NCBI RefSeq assembly: GCF_008086205.1
Contig: NZ_VSKK01000001.1
Location: 682,001-746,000 of the forward strand
Direction of reading: 5' to 3'
Length of the DNA stretch: 64,000 nucleotides
Source of the DNA: Bizionia myxarmorum
Lineage (GTDB): Bacteria; Bacteroidota; Bacteroidia; Flavobacteriales; Flavobacteriaceae
Program-made: the position numbers and the translations under genes
Notes under the pieces: generated by a model
Database searches by the model: none
Seen by the model: the letters and a program-made list of their open reading frames with translations, nothing else
What the model was told of the DNA's origin: nothing
In this document: positions 16,752 through 26,165 of the stretch, piece after piece
Numbering within the stretch: the stretch's first letter is position 1
Layout: every line of letters begins with the position of its first letter

Positions 16752-18332
16752 ATGGCAGAAGTAAAACCAGCTGAAATATCAGCAATCTTAAAAGCACAAC
16801 TTTCGAATTTTGAAGCAGGTGCTTCATTGGACGAAGTAGGAACAGTATTAACTGTTGGTGATGGTATTGTACGTGCTTACGGACTTTCAAATGCACAATA
16901 TGGAGAATTAGTAGAATTTGACGGTGGATTAGAAGGTATTGTACTGAATCTTGAAGAAGATAACGTAGGTATTGTATTACTTGGACCTTCAATTGGTGTA
17001 CGTGAAGGCTCAATAGTTAAGCGTACTGGCCGTATTGCATCTATTAATGTAGGTGAAGGTATTGTTGGTCGTGTGGTGGATACATTAGGAACGCCTATTG
17101 ATGGTAAAGGCCCAATTGCTGGTACAACTTATGAAATGCCTTTGGAGCGTAAAGCACCAGGTGTTATTTATCGTGAGCCTGTAACAGAACCTTTACAAAC
17201 AGGTATTAAAGCTATTGATGCAATGATTCCTGTTGGTCGCGGTCAACGTGAGTTGGTTATTGGTGACCGTCAAACTGGTAAAACTACGGTTTGTATTGAT
17301 GCTATTTTAAATCAAAAAGAATTTTACGATGCAGGAAATCCTGTATATTGTATATATGTTGCTATCGGACAAAAAGCGTCTACAGTAGCTTTAATCGCAA
17401 AAACATTAGAGGAAAAAGGAGCTTTAGCCTATACAACTATTGTTGCAGCTAATGCATCTGATCCTGCTCCAATGCAAGTTTATGCGCCTTTCGCAGGAGC
17501 TGCAATTGGTGAGTACTTTAGAGATACAGGTCGTCCAGCATTAATTGTTTTTGATGATTTATCTAAACAAGCTGTTGCATACCGTGAAGTATCCTTATTG
17601 TTACGTCGTCCACCAGGACGTGAGGCGTATCCAGGTGACGTTTTCTACTTACACTCTCGTTTATTAGAGCGTTCTGCAAAGATTATAAACAATGATGATA
17701 TTGCTAGAGAAATGAACGATTTACCAGACGTTTTAAAGCCAATGGTAAAAGGTGGTGGTTCTTTAACGGCATTGCCAATTATTGAAACACAGGCAGGTGA
17801 CGTTTCAGCATATATTCCAACAAACGTTATTTCTATTACAGATGGTCAGATTTTCTTGGATGGTGATTTATTTAACTCTGGTGTTCGTCCAGCAATTAAC
17901 GTAGGTATTTCTGTATCTCGTGTTGGTGGTAACGCCCAAATTAAATCCATGAAAAAAGTGGCTGGTACTTTAAAATTAGATCAAGCACAATACCGTGAAT
18001 TAGAAGCTTTCGCGAAATTTGGATCTGATTTAGATGCGGTTACTTTAAATGTAATTAACAAAGGAAAACGTAACGTTGAAATTTTAAAACAAGCACAAAA
18101 TGATCCTTTTACAGTTGAAGATCAAGTAGCAATTATCTACGCTGGATCTAAAAACTTATTAAGAGATGTGCCAGTTGAAAAAGTAAAAGAATTTGAACGT
18201 GATTACCTAGAATTCTTAAAAGCGAAACATAGTGATGTGTTAGCCTCTTTAAAAGCAGGAAAATTAACTGATGAAGTTACAGATACCTTAATATTGGTAG
18301 CTAAAGATTTATCAGCTAAATATAGAAAGTAA
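16752..18332 (+). CDS. atpA: ATP synthase F1 subunit alpha
   Basis: 526 residues, the non-catalytic nucleotide-binding subunit. Walker A GDRQTGKT is at 171-178 and the alpha/beta signature [14 protein letters not shown] lies near residue 380. Also visible: [19 protein letters not shown]. Length is usual for Bacteroidota. The catalytic beta subunit gene atpD is not in this cluster. Identification is certain. Confidence 0.98.
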   Translation: MAEVKPAEISAILKAQLSNFEAGASLDEVGTVLTVGDGIVRAYGLSNAQYGELVEFDGGLEGIVLNLEEDNVGIVLLGPSIGVREGSIVKRTGRIASINVGEGIVGRVVDTLGTPIDGKGPIAGTTYEMPLERKAPGVIYREPVTEPLQTGIKAIDAMIPVGRGQRELVIGDRQTGKTTVCIDAILNQKEFYDAGNPVYCIYVAIGQKASTVALIAKTLEEKGALAYTTIVAANASDPAPMQVYAPFAGAAIGEYFRDTGRPALIVFDDLSKQAVAYREVSLLLRRPPGREAYPGDVFYLHSRLLERSAKIINNDDIAREMNDLPDVLKPMVKGGGSLTALPIIETQAGDVSAYIPTNVISITDGQIFLDGDLFNSGVRPAINVGISVSRVGGNAQIKSMKKVAGTLKLDQAQYRELEAFAKFGSDLDAVTLNVINKGKRNVEILKQAQNDPFTVEDQVAIIYAGSKNLLRDVPVEKVKEFERDYLEFLKAKHSDVLASLKAGKLTDEVTDTLILVAKDLSAKYRK

Positions 18333-18394
18333 ACTCTCTAAAACTTCCTAATGGGAGAAAACAGAGAAAGAATTAAATATTTGAACGAATCAAT

Positions 18395-18427
18395 CCCGCT
18401 CCTTTGGAGAGGTTAGGAGAGGAAAAT
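18395..18427 (+). repeat. Hairpin repeat forming the atpG leader and RBS
   Basis: The 33 nt before atpG contain a CTCC-ttt-GGAG hairpin and then TTAGGAGAGGAAAAT. The same element, with few differences, is at 21637-21668 in front of the nucleotidyltransferase gene. It supplies the AGGAGAGG purine stretch 4-11 nt before the ATG at 18428, so a dispersed repeat appears to serve as the ribosome-binding site. Confidence 0.6.
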
Positions 18428-19288
18428 ATGGCAAACTTAAAAGAAATACGTAACAGAATAACATCCGTATCCTCAACGATGCAAATTACCAGTGCCATGA
18501 AAATGGTATCGGCTGCAAAGTTAAAGAAGGCACAAGATGCTATTACAGCTATGCGTCCTTATGCAGATAAGTTAACCGAGCTATTACAAAATCTAAGCGC
18601 AACTTTAGACGCTGAAACTGGAAGTAAATTTTCAGAACAGCGCGAAGTGAACAAAGTTCTTATTGTAGCTATCACCTCAAATAGAGGTTTGTGTGGTGCT
18701 TTTAATTCAAATATTATTAAGGCCGTTAACAGAATTTCTACTGAAAGATATGCTGGAAAACAAGTTTCCTATGTAGCCATTGGTAAAAAAGCAAACGATG
18801 CATTCAAAAAAACAGGATGCATTATTTCTAATAAAAGTGAAATTTTCGAAGATTTAACCTTCGAAAATGTTGCTGATGTTGCCCAAATGCTAATGGATAA
18901 GTTTGTTGCTGGCGAATTTGATAAAATCGAAATCGTTTATAACAAATTTAAAAACGCAGCTACTCAAGAAATTATGGTCGAGCAGTTTCTACCAATTGTT
19001 CCAATTGAAAAGGATGAAAATGTAACATTAGATTATATTTTTGAACCTTCAAAAATTGAAATCATTGAGCAACTAATACCAAAATCTTTAAAAACACAAT
19101 TATATAAAGGTATTAGAGATTCCTTCGCTTCAGAACATGGCGCACGTATGACAGCTATGCACAAAGCAACGGACAACGCAACCGAGTTACGCGATCAATT
19201 AAAATTAACTTATAACAAAGCACGTCAAGCATCTATTACTAACGAAATCTTGGAAATTGTTGGTGGAGCGGAAGCTTTAAACAATTAG
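18428..19288 (+). CDS. atpG: ATP synthase F1 subunit gamma
   Basis: The rotor shaft, about 286 residues. The start MANLKEIRNRITSVSSTMQI and the C-terminal ARQASITNEILEIVGGAEAL are conserved. An in-frame ATG at 18404 would add eight residues encoded by the dispersed repeat and is rejected; the repeat gives a good ribosome-binding site for ATG 18428. The last codons (GGAEALNN-stop) are the first copy of a 54-bp tandem repeat running downstream. It closes the operon; atpD and atpC are missing. Confidence 0.96.
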   Translation: MANLKEIRNRITSVSSTMQITSAMKMVSAAKLKKAQDAITAMRPYADKLTELLQNLSATLDAETGSKFSEQREVNKVLIVAITSNRGLCGAFNSNIIKAVNRISTERYAGKQVSYVAIGKKANDAFKKTGCIISNKSEIFEDLTFENVADVAQMLMDKFVAGEFDKIEIVYNKFKNAATQEIMVEQFLPIVPIEKDENVTLDYIFEPSKIEIIEQLIPKSLKTQLYKGIRDSFASEHGARMTAMHKATDNATELRDQLKLTYNKARQASITNEILEIVGGAEALNN

Positions 19289-19449
19289 ACGTAGCGATAG
19301 CGAAGTCAAATGTTAAACAGAGCGGAAGCTTTAAACAATTAGACGTAGCGATAGCGAAGTCAAATGTTAAACAGAGCCGAAGCTTTAAATAATTAGACGC
19401 TGCGATAGCGGAGTCAAATGTTAAACAGAGCAGAAGCGCTTAATAATTA
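19267..19449 (+). repeat. 54-bp tandem repeat built from the atpG 3' end
   Basis: Three full 54-bp units start at 19267, 19321 and 19375 and a partial fourth at 19429. Unit 1 contains the last six sense codons and the stop of atpG. Units 1 and 2 are identical; unit 3 differs at a few positions; the partial fourth copy again reads A-E-A-L-N-N-stop but with different codons (GCA GAA GCG CTT AAT AAT TAA). That last copy could be the original gene end, displaced by duplication. Confidence 0.9.
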
Positions 19450-19488
19450 AGAATTTTTTTAGAACGTAATTTTTATAAATTCTATATC

Positions 19489-19525
19489 AGACCTTTCAAG
19501 TTCAAAACCTGAAAGGTCTTTTTAT
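19489..19525 (+). terminator. Intrinsic terminator of the atp operon
   Basis: A perfect 10-bp stem (AGACCTTTCA with TGAAAGGTCT), 11-nt loop, then TTTT. It lies after the tandem repeat, 200 nt past the atpG stop, and ends the operon. Confidence 0.85.
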
Positions 19526-19629
19526 TTCTAATAAAGACTAGAAAGATATTGTCAAATTAAAAACATTAACCAAAGACTTTCATAGGTGTTGGTAATTCAA
19601 TACATTTAGAGCTACACATTTACTTAATT

Positions 19630-21090
19630 TTGGGCGGACTCAAAGCACTTTTTAAACAAACTTTTATTTACGGATTAGCGACGGTTTTACCCCGTATGTT
19701 AAGTTTTATTTTGGTACCACTATACACAACGGAAGGTGTATTATCATCTGTAGCAGAATATGGCAAAATCTCGGTAATTTTCTCATACTTTGTGCTGTTT
19801 AATGTTGTTTTAGCCTATGGTATGGAAACGGCATTCTTTCGCTTTTTTAATAAGGATGAAAATCAAGATTCGGTTATTGGTACATCAGCCATATCACTAA
19901 TTATATCATCCTTTGGCTTTTTCATTCTGGCTTTGTTATTTCAAAATCAGATTGCGGCATTTATAGATATTGATGTTAAATACATCAAACTGGTTATATG
20001 GATTCTACTACTGGACGCCTTGGCAATTATACCATTTGCTTGGTTTCGCGCTACCCAGCGCCCAATGCGGTATGCCATTATAAAAATATTAAACGTCGCT
20101 ATTAATTTGGGTCTCAATATTTTCTTTTTATTATACTTGGCCGATTTAGCAGAGCAGAAAACACTTTTTGAAAGCATCTATTTACCAAATTTTGAAATCA
20201 GCTACATATTTATAGCAAACCTAATTGCAAGTGGTGTTACGCTAGCATTTATGGTGTCTTTCTACACTAAAATCACCTATAGTTTCAATACTGCCTTATG
20301 GAAAAAAATGATGCGTTATGCCATTCCCGTTTTAGTTGCAGGTGTTGCGTTCTCGGTGAATGAAACTTTTGACCGTATTTTATTAGATCGCTTGTTACCC
20401 AACGATATTGCCGATACCGAAATTGGTATGTATTCCGCTTGTTATAAAATTGCGCTGTTTATGACGCTTTTTGCAACCGCGTATCGTTTAGGTATTGAAC
20501 CCTTCTTTTTTAGTCATGCGAAAACCGAGAACCCGCAAAAAAATTACGCACGTATTTTAGAGTTCTTTGTCGCATCGGGATCGATTATTTTACTGTCTGT
20601 GGTCGTTTTTGCAGATGTGTTGAAACCTTATATTGTAAGAAGTGAGGATTACTGGGAAGCCATGTGGATTGTTCCTATTATTTTAATTGCGAATTTCTGT
20701 TTAGGTATTTATCACAACCTATCCGTTTGGTACAAAATTACGGACAGGACTAAATTTGGTGCTTATATATCCATAATCGGCGCTTTAATAACTTTAGCGA
20801 TAAACATACTATTTATTAAAACGTACAGTTATAAAGCATCGGCTATTGCCACTTTAATTGCGTACACCATCATGATGTTGCTATCGTATTATTATGGCCG
20901 TAAATATTACCCAATTCCTTATAATTTAAAGAAAATTGGTGTTTACATGATACTTTCCATTGGACTTTCTGTAATATCGTTTTACTATTTTAGAGGTAAC
21001 TTTGCCATCGGAATCCCAATGTTAATTGTATTTTTGGGCATCGTATATATGTGGGAGCACAAACAAATTAGACAATTATTAAAATCATAA
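19630..21090 (+). CDS. Oligosaccharide/polysaccharide flippase (MATE/Wzx-like)
   Basis: A 486-residue integral membrane protein with 12-14 predicted helices. The N-terminus [20 protein letters not shown] is characteristic of Bacteroidota lipopolysaccharide-biosynthesis flippases of the Wzx/MurJ-like superfamily. It should move lipid-linked sugars across the inner membrane. The start is a TTG at 19630; no ATG is near. A TAATTTTG box at 19625-19632 overlaps that codon, so either the box is fortuitous or the mRNA is leaderless with a different start. It begins an operon with dut (1-nt gap) and envelope genes. Confidence 0.85.
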   Translation: MGGLKALFKQTFIYGLATVLPRMLSFILVPLYTTEGVLSSVAEYGKISVIFSYFVLFNVVLAYGMETAFFRFFNKDENQDSVIGTSAISLIISSFGFFILALLFQNQIAAFIDIDVKYIKLVIWILLLDALAIIPFAWFRATQRPMRYAIIKILNVAINLGLNIFFLLYLADLAEQKTLFESIYLPNFEISYIFIANLIASGVTLAFMVSFYTKITYSFNTALWKKMMRYAIPVLVAGVAFSVNETFDRILLDRLLPNDIADTEIGMYSACYKIALFMTLFATAYRLGIEPFFFSHAKTENPQKNYARILEFFVASGSIILLSVVVFADVLKPYIVRSEDYWEAMWIVPIILIANFCLGIYHNLSVWYKITDRTKFGAYISIIGALITLAINILFIKTYSYKASAIATLIAYTIMMLLSYYYGRKYYPIPYNLKKIGVYMILSIGLSVISFYYFRGNFAIGIPMLIVFLGIVYMWEHKQIRQLLKS

Positions 21091-21091
21091 T

Positions 21092-21526
21092 ATGACTATT
21101 AAAATCATCAATAAATCCAATCATGCCTTGCCTCACTATGAAACTATGGCGTCCGCAGGTATGGATTTACGGGCGAATATTTCAGAATCACGAATTTTAA
21201 AACCATTGGAGCGCAGCATTGTGGGAACTGGATTATTTATTGAACTTCCTATCGGTTTTGAAGCCCAAGTAAGACCACGAAGCGGATTAGCAGCTAAAAA
21301 TGGGATTACCGTTTTAAATGCTCCTGGTACCATTGATGCCGATTATCGTGGTGAAATTGGCGTGATTCTAGTTAACCTATCCAATGAAGATTTTACCATT
21401 CAAAACGGGGAACGCATTGCCCAATTAGTTATCGCAAAGCATGAACGTGCGGAATGGCAAGTAGAAGAAAGTCTATCTGAAACGGATAGAGGTGAAGGTG
21501 GTTTTGGGAGTACGGGTCTAAAATAG
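21092..21526 (+). CDS. dut: dUTP diphosphatase
   Basis: Hydrolyses dUTP to dUMP, keeping uracil out of DNA and feeding dTMP synthesis. A 144-residue trimeric dUTPase with all five motifs: [32 protein letters not shown] and the C-terminal [11 protein letters not shown]-like arm ([10 protein letters not shown]). It starts one base after the flippase stop, so the two are coupled. Identification is certain. Confidence 0.97.
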   Translation: MTIKIINKSNHALPHYETMASAGMDLRANISESRILKPLERSIVGTGLFIELPIGFEAQVRPRSGLAAKNGITVLNAPGTIDADYRGEIGVILVNLSNEDFTIQNGERIAQLVIAKHERAEWQVEESLSETDRGEGGFGSTGLK

Positions 21527-21537
21527 TCCCACCCCAA

Positions 21538-21554
21538 CCCTCCCATCGGGAGGG
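21538..21554. repeat. Short GC hairpin repeat after dut
   Basis: CCCTCCC-atc-GGGAGGG, a perfect 7-bp stem with three-base loop, inside ACCCCAACCC...AGGGAGC. There is no T-run, so it is not an intrinsic terminator. It looks like one of the GC-rich dispersed hairpins of this genome and is related in sequence to the repeat at 21637. Confidence 0.6.
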
Positions 21555-21636
21555 AGCTTAAACCTGCACAAACATTAAAGTTTTCGCAATTATGCGATAA
21601 AGAAATAAAAATATATTTTTAATTATAACAAAAATT

Positions 21637-21667
21637 CCCTCTCTTTTGGAGAGGGTTAGGGAGAGGA
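21637..21667 (+). repeat. Hairpin repeat forming the nucleotidyltransferase leader
   Basis: CCCTCTC-ttttg-GAGAGGG stem followed by TTAGGGAGAGGAA and then ATG. It matches the atpG leader at 18395-18427 over about 31 nt with few mismatches and in the same orientation relative to the gene. It provides the only purine-rich ribosome-binding stretch for this gene. Confidence 0.65.
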
Positions 21668-22684
21668 ATGAAAATAATCGTACCAATGGCAGGAAGAGGT
21701 TCTCGCCTTCGTCCACATAGTTTAACCGTGCCAAAACCATTAATTCCTGTTGCGGGTCAACCCATCGTTCACCGTTTGGTTAAAGACATTGTTAAAGTTC
21801 TAGACCAACCGGTTGAAGAAATTGCTTTCGTTCTAGGCGATGCTGCTTGGTTTGGTGATGATGTAGTAAGCAGTTTAAAAGCTTTAGCCGAGTCTTTAGG
21901 TGCTAAAGCATCTATTTATCGCCAAGATGAACCTTTAGGAACTGGGCATGCTATAATGTGCGCCAAAGATTCTTTATCGGGTCCAACTGTTATTGCTTAT
22001 GCGGATACTTTAATTCGTGCCGATTTCAAACTAGATCAAGAAGCCGATTCTGTTATTTGGGTAAAAAAGGTAGATAAACCGGAAGCTTTTGGTGTAGTAA
22101 AATTAAATGACTCTAATGAAATTATAGAGTTGGTTGAAAAACCAAAATTCTTTGTTAGTGATTTAGCCGTTATTGGTATATACTACTTTAAAGAAGTGAG
22201 CGTTTTAAAAGAGGCTTTGCAACATGTATTGGATCATAATATTGTTAATGGCGGCGAATACCAAATTAACGATGGTATTAAACGCATGATGGCAGCTGGT
22301 AAGGTTTTTAAAACGGGTCAAGTGGATGAGTGGATGGATTGCGGAAATAAAGCCGTAACAGTAGAAACAAATGCGCGGATGTTGGGATTTTTAGATGCAG
22401 ATGGGGAGAAGCTTATTGCAGACGACTTGAAAATTGATAATTCTAAAATTATTCAACCATGTTTTATTGGCAAGAATGTTGTTCTTAAAGATGCTATAAT
22501 AGGTCCCAATGTATCCATTGGTGATGGTTGTATTATAGAATCATCAACCGTTAAAAATAGCTTAATTCAGAACCACACCACTATAAAAAATGCTAATTTA
22601 GACGAGGCTATGATTGGCAATCACGTGACTTATAATGGTGAATTTACCAAAGTAAGTATCGGAGATTATTCGGTTTTAGAATAA
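21668..22684 (+). CDS. Sugar-1-phosphate nucleotidyltransferase with left-handed beta-helix tail
   Basis: 338 residues. The N-terminal Rossmann-like domain has the nucleotide-binding loop GRGSRLRP (9-16), PKPLIPVAGQP, and the catalytic-type EPLGTGHA and YADTLI segments. The C-terminal part (about 245-338) shows hexapeptide rungs (CFIGKNVVLKDAIIGPNVSI) of a left-handed beta-helix. It probably makes NDP-sugar (glucose or mannose type) for envelope polysaccharide. Substrate cannot be fixed from motifs. Downstream are TPR and DUF4292 genes in the same orientation. Confidence 0.88.
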   Translation: MKIIVPMAGRGSRLRPHSLTVPKPLIPVAGQPIVHRLVKDIVKVLDQPVEEIAFVLGDAAWFGDDVVSSLKALAESLGAKASIYRQDEPLGTGHAIMCAKDSLSGPTVIAYADTLIRADFKLDQEADSVIWVKKVDKPEAFGVVKLNDSNEIIELVEKPKFFVSDLAVIGIYYFKEVSVLKEALQHVLDHNIVNGGEYQINDGIKRMMAAGKVFKTGQVDEWMDCGNKAVTVETNARMLGFLDADGEKLIADDLKIDNSKIIQPCFIGKNVVLKDAIIGPNVSIGDGCIIESSTVKNSLIQNHTTIKNANLDEAMIGNHVTYNGEFTKVSIGDYSVLE

Positions 22685-22720
22685 GTAAAATACGTTCATT
22701 CAGCCTATTTAATCTTGAAA

Positions 22721-24082
22721 ATGAAAAAAAAAATCTATTTAGTGCTATTGCTCTTCGGAATGTTAACTATTTCGCAGACAAGCTATGCGCAAATAGATTA
22801 TAACAAAATCAATCAAGATGATTTAGGGGATTTTGAAGATTTGCAACAAGATTATTTCTTTGAAGCTCTTAAACAAAAGGGTATTGAAAATTATGATCGT
22901 GCGGCTGCAGCGCTTCTTAAGTGCATAGAATTAGATAAATCCAAATCGGTTTACTATTTTGAATTAGGTAAAAACTATAATAAGCTTAAAAATTTCGGTG
23001 CTGCTGAAGATGCGCTTAAACAAGCCGTTAAAATGGAGCCAGAAAATGAGTGGTATTTAGATGAATTGTATGACATTTATGCCCAGCAGGACGATTTTCC
23101 TAAAGCCATTAAAGTCTTAAAGCAGTTGGTGCAATACCATCCCGATTACAAGGAGGATTTGGCAACCTTGTATGTTAAAACCAAAGATTATAAAAATGCT
23201 TTAAAGGTTTTAGATGAAATGGATACTGAATTAGGTATTTCCATGACGCGAGATCTTATTCGAAATCAAATTTATGACATTACAGGTCAGAAGAAAGAGC
23301 AAATAGAAAATTTGGAAGAACGTGTGGAAGACAATCCCGATCAGGAAACCAATTATTTAGCACTTATTTATCGTTACAGTGAAAATAACGAGAAAGATAA
23401 AGCTTTTGAAACGGCTAAAAAATTATTGGAAATCAAGCCGAATTCACAATTAGTACATTTAGCACTTTACAAATTTTATATAGAAGATAACAAGGCCGAA
23501 CAAGCCATTGCATCGATGAAATTAGTTATTGAAAGTCCGCAAATTAAACCGGCGGCTAAAATTATGGTCCTTTCAGATTTTGTTCACTTTGTTTCAAAAA
23601 ACCCCGAATATGAATCTGATTTAATAGAAGCTACAACCCTTGTTACAGATGATAAAACGGGAAAATCGGCATTAGAAGTTGCGCAGTATTACCTTAAAAA
23701 GGGCGAAAAGGATAAAGCCTTGTCTTATTATGAAGATGCCTTAAAAAAGGATTCTGATAATTTTGGCCTCATTAGAAATATTCTTTTACTACACATAGAC
23801 TTAAAAAATTACGATAAAGCTCAAATTATGAGCGCTTCAGCATTGAATAGATATCCATCTCAACCTATATTTTATCTCTTAAATGGCGTGGCTTTAAATG
23901 AACTTAATAAATCTAAAGATGCTGTTGATACTTTGGAAATTGGTTTAGATTATATAATTGACGACACTAAAATGCAAGCTGATTTTTACAAACAATTAAG
24001 CATAGCATACACAAATTTAAACAATACAACTAAGGCTAAAACGTTTTTATACAAAGCCCAACAACTTGAGTCCTCGAATTGA
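22721..24082 (+). CDS. Secreted TPR-repeat protein
   Basis: About 453 residues. A signal peptide (MKKKIYLVLLLFGMLTI, cleaved near SYAQ) precedes at least eight tetratricopeptide-like units (for example VYYFELGKNYNKLKNFGAAE). The protein is likely periplasmic or anchored to the outer membrane and acts as a scaffold. The TTG at 22715 in front of the ATG is rejected because it would only add two residues. The gene order nucleotidyltransferase-TPR-DUF4292-EnvC is conserved in many flavobacteria as I recall it. The stop overlaps the next ATG (TGATG). Confidence 0.8.
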   Translation: MKKKIYLVLLLFGMLTISQTSYAQIDYNKINQDDLGDFEDLQQDYFFEALKQKGIENYDRAAAALLKCIELDKSKSVYYFELGKNYNKLKNFGAAEDALKQAVKMEPENEWYLDELYDIYAQQDDFPKAIKVLKQLVQYHPDYKEDLATLYVKTKDYKNALKVLDEMDTELGISMTRDLIRNQIYDITGQKKEQIENLEERVEDNPDQETNYLALIYRYSENNEKDKAFETAKKLLEIKPNSQLVHLALYKFYIEDNKAEQAIASMKLVIESPQIKPAAKIMVLSDFVHFVSKNPEYESDLIEATTLVTDDKTGKSALEVAQYYLKKGEKDKALSYYEDALKKDSDNFGLIRNILLLHIDLKNYDKAQIMSASALNRYPSQPIFYLLNGVALNELNKSKDAVDTLEIGLDYIIDDTKMQADFYKQLSIAYTNLNNTTKAKTFLYKAQQLESSN

Positions 24083-24858
24083 TGAATAGAAATATAAATA
24101 TGTCCTGGCTCCTTTCCATGGTTCTTTTAATGGTAATGGGCTGTAAGTCTACAGCAACTTTAACCTCTGGCGAAGCGGATTTAACGCTGTCCAAAAAAGA
24201 GGTATTAAAGGCACATCATAAATTTACACCCGTTTTTAAAACCTTGCAGGCCAAAGTACGCGTGGTGTATAGCGAAGGCGAGAAATCGCAAACACATACG
24301 GTTTCGTTGCGTATGGAAAAGGATAAGGTTATTTGGATAAATTCTGCCTTAAACTTAATTCGTGTCATGATTACACCAGAAAAAGTTCAATTTTATAACA
24401 AATTAGACAATACCTATTTTGATGGTGATTTCAGTTATTTAAGTGATTTGCTAGGTACGGAATTAGATTACACTAAAGTTCAGAATTTATTATTGGGAAA
24501 TGCTATTTTCGAAATCGATAAAAACCATTACAACATGACCGTTTTTGAAGAAGCTTACTTGTTTCAACCTAAAGAACAATTGCCGCTTTTTGAACTTTTT
24601 TATATTATTAATCCGGCCCATTTCAAATTAAATTCACAGCAATTACAGCAAGTAACGGAAGCTAGATTCTTACATGTTGATTATTTAAAATATCAAATTA
24701 TAGAGAAACAAAGTTTACCAGAACAATTAAAAATAATAGCTTTGGAAGCCGATAGCGAAACGATTATTGAAATAGAGTTAAAATCTATTAGTTTGAATGA
24801 ATCTTTACGTTTTCCGTTTAAAATTCCTTCGGGATTTGATGCAATTGATTTAAAATAA
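24082..24858 (+). CDS. DUF4292 lipoprotein
   Basis: About 258 residues. A lipoprotein signal ends at VMGCKS, so it is probably anchored in the outer or inner membrane. The rest is beta-rich (VRVVYSEGEKSQTHTVSLRM) and resembles the LolA/LolB-like fold assigned to DUF4292. It starts at the ATG overlapping the TPR stop by one base, indicating translational coupling, and is followed 2 nt later by the EnvC-like gene. It may help lipoprotein or envelope assembly; this is inference. Confidence 0.8.
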   Translation: MNRNINMSWLLSMVLLMVMGCKSTATLTSGEADLTLSKKEVLKAHHKFTPVFKTLQAKVRVVYSEGEKSQTHTVSLRMEKDKVIWINSALNLIRVMITPEKVQFYNKLDNTYFDGDFSYLSDLLGTELDYTKVQNLLLGNAIFEIDKNHYNMTVFEEAYLFQPKEQLPLFELFYIINPAHFKLNSQQLQQVTEARFLHVDYLKYQIIEKQSLPEQLKIIALEADSETIIEIELKSISLNESLRFPFKIPSGFDAIDLK

Positions 24859-24860
24859 TC

Positions 24861-26087
24861 ATGATAAAACCAACGCAAACATATTTATTACTTTTTGGCT
24901 TTCTGCTAATATCAGCTTTGGGCTTTTCTCAAAGTAAAAAACAACAGGAATTAGAGGAGCGCAGACAAGCTTTACGTACTGAAATCAGGCAAATTAACGA
25001 TTTGCTTTTTAAGGGTAAAACCGAGCAGAAATCGCAAATAACCTTGATAGAAGATATGAATTATCGGGTAAATGTGCGTAAAAATTTGATTCAAGTTACC
25101 AATCAGCAAGCCAATTTATTAACGCGTGAAATAAACGATAATCAAAATAAAATTACTGAATTACGTGATGAACTGGAAACGCTAAAAGCTAGCTACGCCA
25201 AGATGATTGAAACTTCATACAAGAGTAAAAGTGAGCAAAGTCGCGTGATGTTTTTACTTTCATCTACCAATTTTAAACAAGCCTATAAACGGATTCAATA
25301 TTTGAATCAATATGCGAATTATCAGAAGGAACAAGGCGAATCTATTAAATCTAAAACAACCGAACTCCAAGAAACAAATACGGATTTAGTAAGGCAAAAA
25401 GGCGATAAGCAAAAGCTGATTGATGAAAACCGTGTGGCACAACGCGAACTAGAAAAGGAGCTGGTGCAACATCGGGAAATGATGGCGTCTATCAATAAGA
25501 ATTTAAGTAATTATACCTCTCAAATACAGAAGAAGCAAAACGAAGCAGAAAAAATTGATCAAGAAATTGAAAAAATTATTCGTGAAGCTATTGCGGCATC
25601 CAATAAAAAAGCCGGTAAAACAACCACGGCATCTAGTGGGTTTGCCTTAACGCCGGAAGCCGCTGCCTTGGCTAAAGATTTTGTTTCCAATAAAGGAAAG
25701 TTATTATGGCCTGTAGAAAAAGGGGTGGTTAAAGTCCGTTTTGGAAAACAACCGCATCCGGTAGTGAAATCTGTTACCATTCAAAGTAATGGTGTGCGAA
25801 TTGCCACAGAGAAAAATGCTCAAGTTCGTGCTATTTTTAATGGTGAAGTTTTACGAATTATTTCATCTAAAAACGGAAATCCAACGGTTTTAATTCAGCA
25901 TGGTAACTATATTTCAGCCTATTCAAACATGGCTAAAATATATGTAAACAAAGGTGATAAAGTAAGCACCAAGCAAGCTATTGGTGAAGTTTTTACCAAT
26001 CCAGCAAATGGTGAAACCATACTAAACTTCAGTATTTTTAAAGAAACGAAAACCGTGAATCCAGCGGAATGGATTTATAGGATGTAA
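24861..26087 (+). CDS. EnvC-like murein hydrolase activator, degenerate M23 domain
   Basis: 408 residues: signal peptide (LLLFGFLLISALGFSQ), a long coiled coil (about 25-240) and a C-terminal LytM/M23 domain (about 275-408). The zinc ligands of active M23 peptidases are missing: the usual H-x3-D site reads NGVRIAT, and the HxH site reads LNFSIF. Only the central IQHG is kept. That is the pattern of EnvC/NlpD-type proteins, which activate amidases instead of cutting peptidoglycan. It is the last gene of the flippase-dut-...-EnvC run. A small hairpin repeat follows immediately. Confidence 0.85.
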   Translation: MIKPTQTYLLLFGFLLISALGFSQSKKQQELEERRQALRTEIRQINDLLFKGKTEQKSQITLIEDMNYRVNVRKNLIQVTNQQANLLTREINDNQNKITELRDELETLKASYAKMIETSYKSKSEQSRVMFLLSSTNFKQAYKRIQYLNQYANYQKEQGESIKSKTTELQETNTDLVRQKGDKQKLIDENRVAQRELEKELVQHREMMASINKNLSNYTSQIQKKQNEAEKIDQEIEKIIREAIAASNKKAGKTTTASSGFALTPEAAALAKDFVSNKGKLLWPVEKGVVKVRFGKQPHPVVKSVTIQSNGVRIATEKNAQVRAIFNGEVLRIISSKNGNPTVLIQHGNYISAYSNMAKIYVNKGDKVSTKQAIGEVFTNPANGETILNFSIFKETKTVNPAEWIYRM

Positions 26088-26088
26088 A

Positions 26089-26108
26089 ATTCCTGCGAAG
26101 GCAGGAAT
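26089..26108. repeat. Dispersed hairpin repeat, copy A
   Basis: ATTCCTGC-gaag-GCAGGAAT, a perfect 8-bp stem, starting 2 nt after the EnvC-like gene stop. A second copy is at 31664-31681 in the leader of trpS. Without a T-run it is not a typical terminator. This is a common hairpin in flavobacterial intergenic DNA. Confidence 0.7.
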
Positions 26109-26165
26109 CTATTTATTTTCGATAAATTATAATTGGTCTTAATCAAAATGGTTTATAAAATAATA

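Noticed and set aside
18404-18427. Earlier ATG for atpG (MERLGEEN)
   Set aside because: These codons are the dispersed hairpin repeat; ATG 18428 has an AGGAGAGG ribosome site and the family N-terminus.
19267-19449. CRISPR-like array
   Set aside because: Units are continuous tandem copies with identical spacers and include coding sequence, with no cas genes.
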